DNA of 5,644 bases. Source: an uncultured Novosphingobium sp. GTDB lineage: Bacteria; Pseudomonadota; Alphaproteobacteria; Sphingomonadales; Sphingomonadaceae. This document shows, one piece after another, positions 1 to 5,644 of the stretch. The stretch covers positions 1 to 5,644 of the forward strand of contig CALMBN010000016.1 in the NCBI GenBank assembly GCA_937860195.1, written 5' to 3'. A program made the position numbers and the translations under genes. The notes beneath the pieces are model-generated. The model did no database searches and had not been told where the DNA came from. It was given only the letters and a program-made list of their open reading frames with translations. Position 1 is the stretch's first letter; every line of letters begins with the position of its first letter.

Positions 1-1
1 A

Positions 2-229
2 GGACGCCAACGGCAGCGCCAAACCGCCGCCCAAGTCTTCGACGTCCGAGTACTTGGCGACGTCGCCCGTTCCTGCTGGCCGCCGCGCTGCCGGCGCAAC
101 AGGTTGCCGCCGATCTCGAACGGTATGATCACGGTGCCGAAAGGCGCCGGCATCGGCACCAAGCTCGACCCGAAAGTCCTCAAGCGCAAGGACGCGAAGG
201 TACGTCGAACCACGGCGAAGGATTTGTGA
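2..229 (+). pseudogene. Degraded 3' end of a possible enolase/mandelate-racemase superfamily gene
   Basis: An open frame enters from the left edge and ends at TGA 227-229. From about 113 to 226 it reads ISNGMITVPKGAGIG, then TKLDPKV, and ends in a basic tail. The pattern G-x-I-x-V-P-x-G-x-G-x-G-x-x-L-D is the usual last strand and turn of mandelate racemase/enolase-superfamily proteins (family knowledge; only about 40 residues fit). Upstream, good codon usage moves to other frames: about 3-65 reads best in the third frame (SSTSEYLATSP) and about 67-120 in the first (LLAAALPAQQVAADLE). That is what a frameshifted gene or an error-prone contig end would look like. No catalytic residue can be checked because the barrel lies outside the window. 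The stop adjoins the stop of the convergent peroxidase. The family call is weak, and a lineage-specific unknown protein is a fair alternative. Confidence 0.3.
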
Positions 230-2872
230 TCAACCGGTAAAATAGGTCGGATGCTTGTCGCGCAACGCCTGGCTGTAGGCAAGAGAGCGCGACAGGTGAT
301 CGCGCACGTGCAACTGGGCCTTGGCGGCATCGCCGTCAAAGGTGTAGGCAGCGATGAAGTTCACCAGGTTGTCCGGGTGGACCATGTTGGCTCCGAAATC
401 AGCCCAACCGTCATAAGCCCTGAGGCCAACGGCCTGGCGGAACTCGTTGAGCCCGGGAAGGCCAACGTCACGGCCGCGGGCGATATTGATCGCGGCCAGA
501 TCGAGCGGCAAGCCAAGCAGGCCCTGGTTGAGCGCAGGCGTGATCAGTTCGTCGATCTCGTTGCCCTGCTGGTGGGTCATGCCCAATGCGATCGCAGCTG
601 GCCCAAGGTTGGCGTATTCTTCAGGGTTGAGGAACGCGAGCTTGAGCGCATAGCCGGTGATCTTGCCGGTCAGGCCGTGGTCCGGATCGATCGTATCGAT
701 CGTTTCGCGCAGCTGCGAGTGGCCAAAGCGGAAGATCGCCTGAGCGTATTCGAGGCTGATGGTCGGATCTTCGCCGGCGGTGTAGCCCACGAATTCCTTG
801 ATGTCCGGCGTAACCGTGCGGGCATATTGATCGATCGCGACGTGCTGATATTCCATTTCCACGACCAGTTTGGCCGCGTTGAACATCGTGTCGAGATTCC
901 AGGCAACCTGGCCGCCGCCAAGGCCGTCATCGGTTTCCCAGTTGCCCGTGGCAGCATTCCAGCCAACACCAGCAGCATCCCAGTTCTGGAAGCCCTTCAT
1001 GTATTCGGCATCGAAGAGTCCGTCGACCATGCCGCCGTTACGGGCGTCGGCCTCGCGATGGATCGTTTCCTTGATGTTTTCGATCTGGAAGTTGTGCTCT
1101 TCATGGAACACGTGGTGGACGGTGGTGAGACCGAAGTTCTCGTTCACGCGGCCATCACCGGCGATGTAGTGATCGCCAACCGAGGACAGCAGCAGGGTGC
1201 CGACAGCGTCGCCAACCGCACCAACGGTGGTGTTACCGATCGCCGACGTGCTCATCACGCCAAAGTTGGCGAAATTCACCCAGATCATCATGGCGTTGGC
1301 GCCAGTGTAGGTGCCAGCCGGAATGGTGCTCGGGCCAGCTACCAGGTCTGTTCCAAGCACCAGGGTCAGAGTGCCCGAGACCAAGGCGAAGCTGTCGCCA
1401 TCGCCTGCGCCCGGAGCGGATTCACCGCGGATTGCGCCGTTCAGCGGATCGCCAAGGAAGGCGATTGCCGCGTTGACGGCCGCATCCTGATTGACGTCGC
1501 CCTTGAGCATGTGGGCCCCATCAAAGTGCGGGTTCATGTCAAGGATCAGCGCCTGATCGGAGCCGTTGAAGTTGAAGATATCGTCCCAGGTCAGGTCGGC
1601 CCGGCCCGATTCAAGCATGTGGGCGCGCAGTTCGTTGAGCGACGGAAGCGTTTCCGTTGTCATCGTGCCATCCGACTTCTGCCACGGCGTGGCGAGCGTG
1701 ATGCCGTTGAGCAGGTTCATGCCCGGCTTCCAAACGCCGTCGACCGGATCGATCACCCACTCGCGCAGCAGTTCGGTGACTGCGGCGTGGCTGCCATAAG
1801 ACTGGCTCTGGTCGATCAGCGGGGCGGTGTGGTTGATATAGGTCGGGTTGCCTTCGGCATCGAAGCCATCAACCGTGGCGCGAGCAACCGAGATATAGGT
1901 CGCCGGACGGCCATCAGAGCCGAGCTCGCCATAAAGCGGATCGTCGGCGGCAAAGGTGATCTTGATCGATTTGCCCTGACCGCCCTTGTCGATGAAATCG
2001 AGGCCGTGGTCAAAGAACTGGCCGAAAATGGTGAACCAGCCGTTGGTCGGCGAAACACCCGGATTCTGGGCGCCGACGAAGTATTCATTCTCGAAGACAC
2101 CGGGGGTGACTTCGATTGTGCCGGGGGTTCCATCAAAGCGCGCCTGGGCATCCTGGATGCCAAGCGTCTGCAGCAGACCCCAGTCGGTGACCGAAGCAAC
2201 GCCGTTCGAATAGTCGATATGACCGTTGACATCGAGCTGGAAGGTGACCCCGCCCGTGGTGATCAGGCGGCTGATCATGCGCGGCGTGTAGTCAACGATG
2301 TTGTTCAGCTCGGTGGTCTGGATCGCCTGATCGTTGTTGGCATCGGTGATCGCATAATCAACCGATGTGCCGACCGGCAGCGTGAATCCGGCAACACCGC
2401 CAAACGCGTTGGCGTAAACCTTGTTGGCCCAATAGGCGGTGCCATAGACCGGAGCGTCGAACTGGTCGGTGCCCGATACGTAGGCCGGGCTGCCCGAGTA
2501 GTACACGTGGCCGTGGGCATCGAGGTCATATTCCGCAGCAACGGTGCGCAGAAAGTCCTGATCGGATGCGCCATAACCGGCGTTGAGGAGGTGGAGGTTG
2601 TTGTTGAGCCCGGAAACATCGCGCAGGCCCTGCGACGAGGTGGTCGAGGCATAGGAAGGTCCGTACGCATCCAGCGCTTGCTGCGCGGTCAGGCCGCCGG
2701 TCGTTCCGTCCCAGATCTGGTTGCCGTGCCCATCATAGATGGCACCGACACCGGTCCAGTTGACGATCGCATTGCCGGCTGCGTCGAACAGCGGGCGGAA
2801 ATTGATCTGCTTGAGGATGAACGCCAGATCGCTGGCGTTAAGGACGAACGGCTTGAGCGACGAACTATACAT
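230..2872 (-). CDS. Animal-type haem peroxidase (peroxidase-cyclooxygenase superfamily), C-terminally truncated
   Basis: This 880-residue protein belongs to the animal haem peroxidase family (myeloperoxidase/peroxinectin relatives), which uses H2O2 to oxidise halides or organic substrates. Bacterial members are often large exported proteins. Visible motifs, in order: an N-terminal SDLAFILKQI segment typical of bacterial members; an EF-hand-like loop at 177-188; the distal motif GQFFDHGLDF at 284-293 (Gln285, Asp288, His289); a DQSQSYGS segment near 354-361; GDGRVNE at 572-578 (distal Arg575, Glu578); EEHN at 591-594; the proximal motif FRFGH with Arg715 and His718; and INIARGRDVGLPGLN with Asn796. 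Asp288 and Glu578 match the two haem-ester residues of myeloperoxidase; its sulfonium Met is Asn579 here. The start is ATG 2872, because GGGGAG lies 6 bases upstream; the in-frame ATG at 2911 has no such site. The protein ends about 70 residues after LPGLN, without the conserved D-I-W-x-G-G segment that normally follows, and without RTX repeats or a secretion tail. No N-terminal signal peptide is seen. It is probably inactive or unstable, but the family call is firm. Confidence 0.85.
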   Translation of the reverse strand: MYSSSLKPFVLNASDLAFILKQINFRPLFDAAGNAIVNWTGVGAIYDGHGNQIWDGTTGGLTAQQALDAYGPSYASTTSSQGLRDVSGLNNNLHLLNAGYGASDQDFLRTVAAEYDLDAHGHVYYSGSPAYVSGTDQFDAPVYGTAYWANKVYANAFGGVAGFTLPVGTSVDYAITDANNDQAIQTTELNNIVDYTPRMISRLITTGGVTFQLDVNGHIDYSNGVASVTDWGLLQTLGIQDAQARFDGTPGTIEVTPGVFENEYFVGAQNPGVSPTNGWFTIFGQFFDHGLDFIDKGGQGKSIKITFAADDPLYGELGSDGRPATYISVARATVDGFDAEGNPTYINHTAPLIDQSQSYGSHAAVTELLREWVIDPVDGVWKPGMNLLNGITLATPWQKSDGTMTTETLPSLNELRAHMLESGRADLTWDDIFNFNGSDQALILDMNPHFDGAHMLKGDVNQDAAVNAAIAFLGDPLNGAIRGESAPGAGDGDSFALVSGTLTLVLGTDLVAGPSTIPAGTYTGANAMMIWVNFANFGVMSTSAIGNTTVGAVGDAVGTLLLSSVGDHYIAGDGRVNENFGLTTVHHVFHEEHNFQIENIKETIHREADARNGGMVDGLFDAEYMKGFQNWDAAGVGWNAATGNWETDDGLGGGQVAWNLDTMFNAAKLVVEMEYQHVAIDQYARTVTPDIKEFVGYTAGEDPTISLEYAQAIFRFGHSQLRETIDTIDPDHGLTGKITGYALKLAFLNPEEYANLGPAAIALGMTHQQGNEIDELITPALNQGLLGLPLDLAAINIARGRDVGLPGLNEFRQAVGLRAYDGWADFGANMVHPDNLVNFIAAYTFDGDAAKAQLHVRDHLSRSLAYSQALRDKHPTYFTG

Positions 2873-2878
2873 ACAAAA

Positions 2879-2901
2879 CTCCCCTATGCGCAGAAGCGCA
2901 T
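2879..2901 (-). promoter_or_regulatory. Peroxidase ribosome-binding site with adjacent leader hairpin
   Basis: In the peroxidase mRNA, ATGCGC-TTCT-GCGCAT (plus-strand 2886-2901) forms a perfect 6-bp stem with a 4-base loop. One base after it comes the Shine-Dalgarno sequence GGGGAG (2879-2884), then 6 bases, then ATG 2872. The strong ribosome-binding site decides the start at 2872. The hairpin ends so close to the site that it could affect ribosome access. The sequence features are seen directly; any regulatory role is inference. Confidence 0.5.
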
Positions 2902-3056
2902 GAATTGACATTCCAGTTACGTGAATGCTTGGTTCCTTCTTTCGAGCGACCGAATGTGAGAACCTGTTGCAGCCTTCAAATTACGCCTCGCCCTAGCGCC
3001 CGGCAAGGCTGAAAACCATGTTTGGTAAGCGCCCTGCTTAACCATATCATTTTTGA

Positions 3057-3088
3057 AGTTATCATATATTACAGCGTGATAGCTGAAA
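3057..3088 (-). promoter_or_regulatory. Candidate peroxidase promoter overlapped by a 28-bp dyad
   Basis: On the minus strand TTTCAG (3083-3088) and TATGAT (3061-3066) are separated by 16 bases. The -10 matches the sigma-70 consensus at five of six positions, and the -35 is weak. The same stretch is an imperfect inverted repeat: AGTTATCA at 3057-3064 and TGATAGCT at 3077-3084, arms matching at seven of eight positions, with a 12-base spacer. A further TATCAT lies at 3045-3050. A dyad over the -10 and spacer is a typical place for a repressor, or for a MerR-type regulator. The implied leader is about 180 bases. The sequences are seen; the function is inferred. Confidence 0.35.
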
Positions 3089-3109
3089 GCAGGTAGAAAA
3101 TTCAGGGTG

Positions 3110-3128
3110 GTGTCCTAGTATGAGACAC
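3110..3128. repeat. Inverted repeat GTGTC-N9-GACAC, possible operator
   Basis: The 5-bp arms match perfectly around the 9-base spacer CTAGTATGA. It lies just upstream of the candidate peroxidase promoter. Five-base arms occur by chance fairly often, so this is a weak candidate for a regulator-binding site. Confidence 0.2.
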
Positions 3129-3173
3129 AGGTTTTCAGGCCCACTTGCCGATCAATTCTTGCATTAACCTTGC

Positions 3174-3195
3174 AAAAATCCGCGAGTCGCAGCGG
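3174..3195 (-). terminator. Possible rho-independent terminator of the nitronate monooxygenase gene
   Basis: Reading the minus strand about 38 bases after the TAA stop (3233-3235), CCGC (3192-3195) pairs with GCGG (3180-3183), with a second short GCGA/TCGC pairing possible inside. ATTTTT follows directly (plus strand 3174-3179). The stem is short but GC-rich and the T run is in the right place. Confidence 0.4.
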
Positions 3196-3232
3196 GGTGT
3201 TTGCGGCGGCTCAATCAATGGCCTGAGAAAGC

Positions 3233-4234
3233 TTACGGCGCCAGCTTGGCTTCACTTTCGGTCATCAGCCCGGCCATGATCGCGGCGACGGGTTCTTCTT
3301 CGGTCACCATGCCGACCGATTGCCCGGCCATGATCGAGCCGTTTTCGACATCGCCGTCGATCACTGCGCGGCGCAGCGCTCCGGCCCAGAACTGCTCGAT
3401 CTGAAGCTGCGCCTCGCCCATGTCGACTTTGCCGGCATCAAGCAGCTTGGCGACTTCGACTTGCTTGGCAGTGAATTCCTCGGTGCCCTTGTTCTTGAGC
3501 GCGCGGACCGGGATCACCGGTAACCGCGGATCGACCTGAACCGAGGCAACCGCATCGCGGGCATTGGCGCGGAAAAAGGCCTTCTTGAAATCCGGATGGG
3601 CAATGCTCTCGGCCGCGCAGGCAAACCGGGTTCCAAGCTGCACGCCGCTCGCACCCATTTCCAGATAGGCCGCGATCATTTCGCCCCGGCCGATCCCGCC
3701 TGCGACGAACACCACGTGCTCTTCGGCAAGCGCCGGCAGGAATTCCTGCGCCAGCACCGAAGTCGCGACCGGGCCGATGTGCCCACCGGCCTCGCTGCCC
3801 TCGATCACCAAGGCATCGGCCCCGTTGCGCAACAGCCGGGTCGCCAGCGCCAGCGTGGGGGCAAAGACCAGAACCTTGCCGCCGAACGCCTTGATCGCCT
3901 CGACGCTGCCTTTGGGCGGAATGCCGCCGGCCAGCACGACATGACTGACCTGATGCTTCGCGCAGACCGCGATCAGATCCAGCAGCATCGGGTGCATGGT
4001 GATCAGGTTGACCCCGAACGGCTTGCCGGTCAGCGCCTTGGTCGCAGTGATTTCGGTGTCGAGCAGGTCCGGGGTCATCGCTCCGCAGGCAATTACCCCA
4101 AAGCCCCCGGCGTTGCTGATCGCGGAAACCAGATTGCGCTCTGACACCCAGCTCATCGCGCCGCACAGCACAGCATGCTCGGTGCCAAGAAAATCGATGC
4201 CGCGCTGCATCAGGGCGTGGGTTCTGGCGTACAC
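3233..4234 (-). CDS. Nitronate monooxygenase-family FMN-dependent oxidoreductase
   Basis: This is a cytoplasmic TIM-barrel flavoprotein of the nitronate monooxygenase (2-nitropropane dioxygenase) family, 333 residues from the GTG start, a normal length. Such enzymes bind FMN and oxidise alkyl nitronates with O2; some relatives have instead proved to be NAD(P)H:quinone reductases, and FabK enoyl-ACP reductase is a more distant relative, so the substrate is uncertain. Visible motifs: CGAMSWVSERNLVSAISNAG near the N-terminus (FMN-binding start of the barrel), GVNLITMHP, HVVLAGGIP, GSEAGGHIG at 146-154 with the family's catalytic His at 152, and VAGGIGRG (177-184) with GVQLGTRF (197-204), the usual FMN-phosphate segments. 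GTG 4234 is chosen over ATG 4210 because AAGGAA (4244-4249) lies 9 bases before the GTG and nothing similar precedes the ATG. The longer open frame to 4498 has unlikely content and runs antisense to the neighbouring gene. No defect is visible. It is transcribed towards the peroxidase and divergently from the TonB-like gene. Confidence 0.88.
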   Translation of the reverse strand: MYARTHALMQRGIDFLGTEHAVLCGAMSWVSERNLVSAISNAGGFGVIACGAMTPDLLDTEITATKALTGKPFGVNLITMHPMLLDLIAVCAKHQVSHVVLAGGIPPKGSVEAIKAFGGKVLVFAPTLALATRLLRNGADALVIEGSEAGGHIGPVATSVLAQEFLPALAEEHVVFVAGGIGRGEMIAAYLEMGASGVQLGTRFACAAESIAHPDFKKAFFRANARDAVASVQVDPRLPVIPVRALKNKGTEEFTAKQVEVAKLLDAGKVDMGEAQLQIEQFWAGALRRAVIDGDVENGSIMAGQSVGMVTEEEPVAAIMAGLMTESEAKLAP

Positions 4235-4270
4235 GACAACGGGTTCCTTGGGATAAGCAGAGGTGCAGTG

Positions 4271-4300
4271 CCTATAGGCGGAGGGGAGCGCCGCTGCCAA
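4271..4300 (-). promoter_or_regulatory. Candidate promoter of the nitronate monooxygenase gene
   Basis: On the minus strand TTGGCA (4295-4300) and TATAGG (4271-4276) stand 18 bases apart, with five and four matches to the sigma-70 consensus. Transcription would begin near 4264, leaving a leader of about 30 bases containing the AAGGAA ribosome-binding site. The region from 4235 to 4407 is shared with the divergent TonB-like gene, for which I find no convincing plus-strand promoter. Confidence 0.3.
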
Positions 4301-4407
4301 CCCTTGGGCAGATCGGCCTTGTCTTGACTGGCCTGGCGGGCCATTGGGCCGCCGGGGCTGATTTCGCAGATAGTCGCTGCTGGCGATGCCTTGTCCAGGA
4401 TACCCGC

Positions 4408-4662
4408 TTGCTTCAGTCCGTTCGCAGAAATGTTCACTTAAATCTGGCCCGGTTCGATGAACGGGATCGGCGACGCCTGACCGGTGCTGCCTTTGCACTG
4501 CTGATTGAACTCGCGCTGTTCCTCGCGATCCTCTCGCTCGGAGTCGGGCGCGAACCGCCCAGGCCGAAGCCAGCTACCGTGGTCAGCATGACCATCGCGC
4601 CTGAAGCGGAGCAAAAGGTGGAGAAAGCCAAGGCTGCTCCCGCCAAAGAAGCCCCGCGATAA
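4408..4662 (+). CDS. N-terminal half of the TonB-like protein (membrane anchor and linker start)
   Basis: This piece has 84 codons. The start is chosen as TTG 4408 because AGGA (4397-4400) lies 7 bases upstream; TTG 4324 is also in frame but has no ribosome-binding site, and its extra residues look non-coding. The first 23 residues are strongly basic (ERDRRR just before the membrane), then residues 24-46 form a single hydrophobic helix (LTGAAFALLIELALFLAILS) carrying a Glu at 34. Positive residues before the helix predict an N-in orientation with the rest in the periplasm. The segment after the helix (REPPRPKP, then Lys/Glu/Ala repeats) resembles a TonB linker. Ending at TAA 4660, the product would be a bare anchor with no receptor-binding domain. 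Confidence 0.45.
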   Translation: MLQSVRRNVHLNLARFDERDRRRLTGAAFALLIELALFLAILSLGVGREPPRPKPATVVSMTIAPEAEQKVEKAKAAPAKEAPR

Positions 4663-4686
4663 CAAGCTGAGCGCCCTGTCCAGGCT

Positions 4687-5184
4687 GTGCAGCCAACGGC
4701 AAATCCGGTGCCGCAGCCAACCGCCCAGCCCAGTCCTGCACTGATCCCGATGACCAGGAACGATCTGTCATCGCTCGATATCTCGAAGCTTCCCAGACAG
4801 CCCGGAGCTGCACCGGCGGGCAAAGGCACCTATGGCCCGCCTGATCTGGGGGTTCCGGGCGACAGCAAGCGGGTCGGCACCGCACCCAATGGCCAGCCGA
4901 TGTATGCCGCTGCGTGGTATCGCGAACCCTATGACGACGAGTTGAGCGGCTATCTCTCGACCGCCGATGGACCCGGCTGGGCCTTGATTGCATGCCGGAC
5001 CGCACCCGACTTCCGGGTTGAGGACTGCGTCGGGCTGGATGAATATCCCGGCGGTTCGAATATCCAGCGTGCCGTGCTGGCTGCTGCGTGGCAGTTCCGG
5101 GTCCGCCCGCCACGGGTCGGCGGGGTTTCGCAGGTAGGATCGTGGGTGCGGATCAGGATCGACTATACCGCACGGCGGCCATAA
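4687..5184 (+). CDS. C-terminal half of the TonB-like protein (sphingomonad-type domain)
   Basis: This is a 165-residue open frame from GTG 4687. No good ribosome-binding site precedes this GTG or the ATG at 4750, so I read it as the downstream part of a broken gene and not as an independent start. After a Pro/Gln/Ala linker comes a folded domain with KGTYGPPDLGVPGDSKRVG, YAAAWYREPYDDELSGYLS and GWALIACRTAPDFRVEDC. It ends in AAAWQFRVRPPRVGG and VGSWVRIRIDY. The last part resembles the end of TonB C-terminal domains, where an F-x-P-A-like segment and a turn are followed by a final valine-rich strand. I recognise this domain as common in sphingomonads, though its partner is not known to me. 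The domain shows no internal damage, which suggests the upstream stop is recent or an artefact. Confidence 0.6.
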   Translation: MQPTANPVPQPTAQPSPALIPMTRNDLSSLDISKLPRQPGAAPAGKGTYGPPDLGVPGDSKRVGTAPNGQPMYAAAWYREPYDDELSGYLSTADGPGWALIACRTAPDFRVEDCVGLDEYPGGSNIQRAVLAAAWQFRVRPPRVGGVSQVGSWVRIRIDYTARRP

Positions 5185-5196
5185 CTTGCAGAGCCC

Positions 5197-5644
<448 letters not shown>

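Larger units (their letters stand above)
2873..3232. other. 360-base intergenic region between the peroxidase and nitronate monooxygenase genes
   Basis: No convincing gene is present here on either strand. The part from about 3040 to 3110 is clearly more AT-rich than the flanking genes and is where a promoter for the minus-strand peroxidase would be expected. The region contains the leader hairpin next to the peroxidase start, the promoter/dyad at 3057-3088, a second dyad GTGTC-N9-GACAC at 3110-3128, and a terminator-like hairpin near 3174-3195 for the upstream minus-strand gene. A short ACCA-N4-TGGT inverted repeat at 3015-3026 is too small to interpret. I see no tRNA, known riboswitch or mobile-element end. 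Confidence 0.6.
4408..5184 (+). pseudogene. TonB-like energy transducer gene split by an in-frame TAA
   Basis: One reading frame runs from 4408 to the TAA at 5182-5184, interrupted only by TAA 4660-4662. Before the stop come a charged N-terminus, one membrane segment and the start of a Pro/Ala/Lys/Glu-rich linker. After it the linker continues in the same frame (QAERPVQAVQPTANPVP), followed by a globular C-terminal domain. This architecture is that of TonB-type proteins, which are anchored in the inner membrane and reach across the periplasm to outer-membrane receptors. The context CGA-TAA-CAA fits a single C-to-T change of a Gln codon (CAA to TAA). No frameshift or deletion is needed. A sequencing error, suppression, or independent use of the halves cannot be excluded. 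The full product would be about 258 residues. Confidence 0.6.

Noticed and set aside
251..2908. An 885-codon open frame on the plus strand, antisense to the peroxidase
   Set aside because: It shares codon boundaries with the peroxidase, so it stays open merely because the peroxidase avoids TTA, CTA and TCA codons, as expected with this codon bias. Its product has no recognisable motif, while the minus-strand protein has a full set.
3438..4166. A 242-codon minus-strand frame inside the nitronate monooxygenase gene
   Set aside because: It overlaps the genuine gene in another frame, has Arg/Gly-rich shadow composition and no domain.
4324..4346. TTGACT at 4324-4329 as a -35 for the TonB-like gene
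   Set aside because: The -35 is good, but no acceptable -10 follows at 16-18 bases in this GC-rich stretch.
4335..4353. GGCGG-N9-CCGCC hairpin between the divergent genes
   Set aside because: The inner part contains mismatches, there is no T run, and its position between divergent starts gives no terminator role; likely chance in GC-rich DNA.
4235..4498. N-terminal extension of the nitronate monooxygenase frame to 4498
   Set aside because: The extra 88 residues do not resemble the family, lack a suitable ribosome-binding site and overlap the divergent TonB-like gene.
4583..5113. Minus-strand frames across the TonB-like gene
   Set aside because: Arg/Ser/Pro-rich antisense shadows. The plus-strand frame has a membrane helix, a linker and a recognisable C-terminal domain.

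Overview
The window looks like chromosomal DNA of a GC-rich alphaproteobacterium, most likely a sphingomonad (Novosphingobium/Sphingomonas type). This rests on codon use (G/C strongly preferred at third positions), on a large haem peroxidase of a kind I associate with alphaproteobacteria, and on a TonB-like protein whose C-terminal domain I recognise from sphingomonads. The assignment is inference; no rRNA or other phylogenetic marker is present.

Layout, left to right. (1) Bases 1-229 hold what looks like the degraded 3' end of a plus-strand gene, possibly an enolase/mandelate-racemase superfamily member, with good codon usage that jumps between frames. (2) Bases 230-2872, minus strand, encode an 880-residue animal-type haem peroxidase. 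Its haem ligands and catalytic residues are all present, but the protein stops before the last conserved core segment and has no RTX repeats or type I secretion tail. Its stop codon abuts the stop of the left-hand remnant in a shared TGATCA. (3) Bases 2873-3232 are a 360-base non-coding region with the peroxidase leader hairpin, a candidate promoter covered by a dyad, another dyad and a candidate terminator for the next gene. (4) Bases 3233-4234, minus strand, encode a complete FMN-dependent nitronate monooxygenase-family protein, probably started at GTG. (5) Bases 4408-5184, plus strand, read as one TonB-like membrane-anchored protein, except that an in-frame TAA at 4660-4662 splits it in its Pro/Ala/Lys/Glu-rich linker. 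(6) Bases 5185-5308 are a compact regulatory region with three dyads, followed by (7) the first 112 codons of catalase-peroxidase katG, cut by the window end.

Two unrelated haem peroxidases (an animal-type enzyme and KatG) and a flavin oxidase-family protein lie close together, so peroxide metabolism is a shared theme. The genes face different directions with their own control regions, so they are not one operon. I do not see a clearly new multi-gene system. The points most worth a second look are the truncated peroxidase at a probable rearrangement junction, the single nonsense codon in the TonB-like gene, and the phased ATCCG/CGGAT repeats plus LysR-type box upstream of katG.
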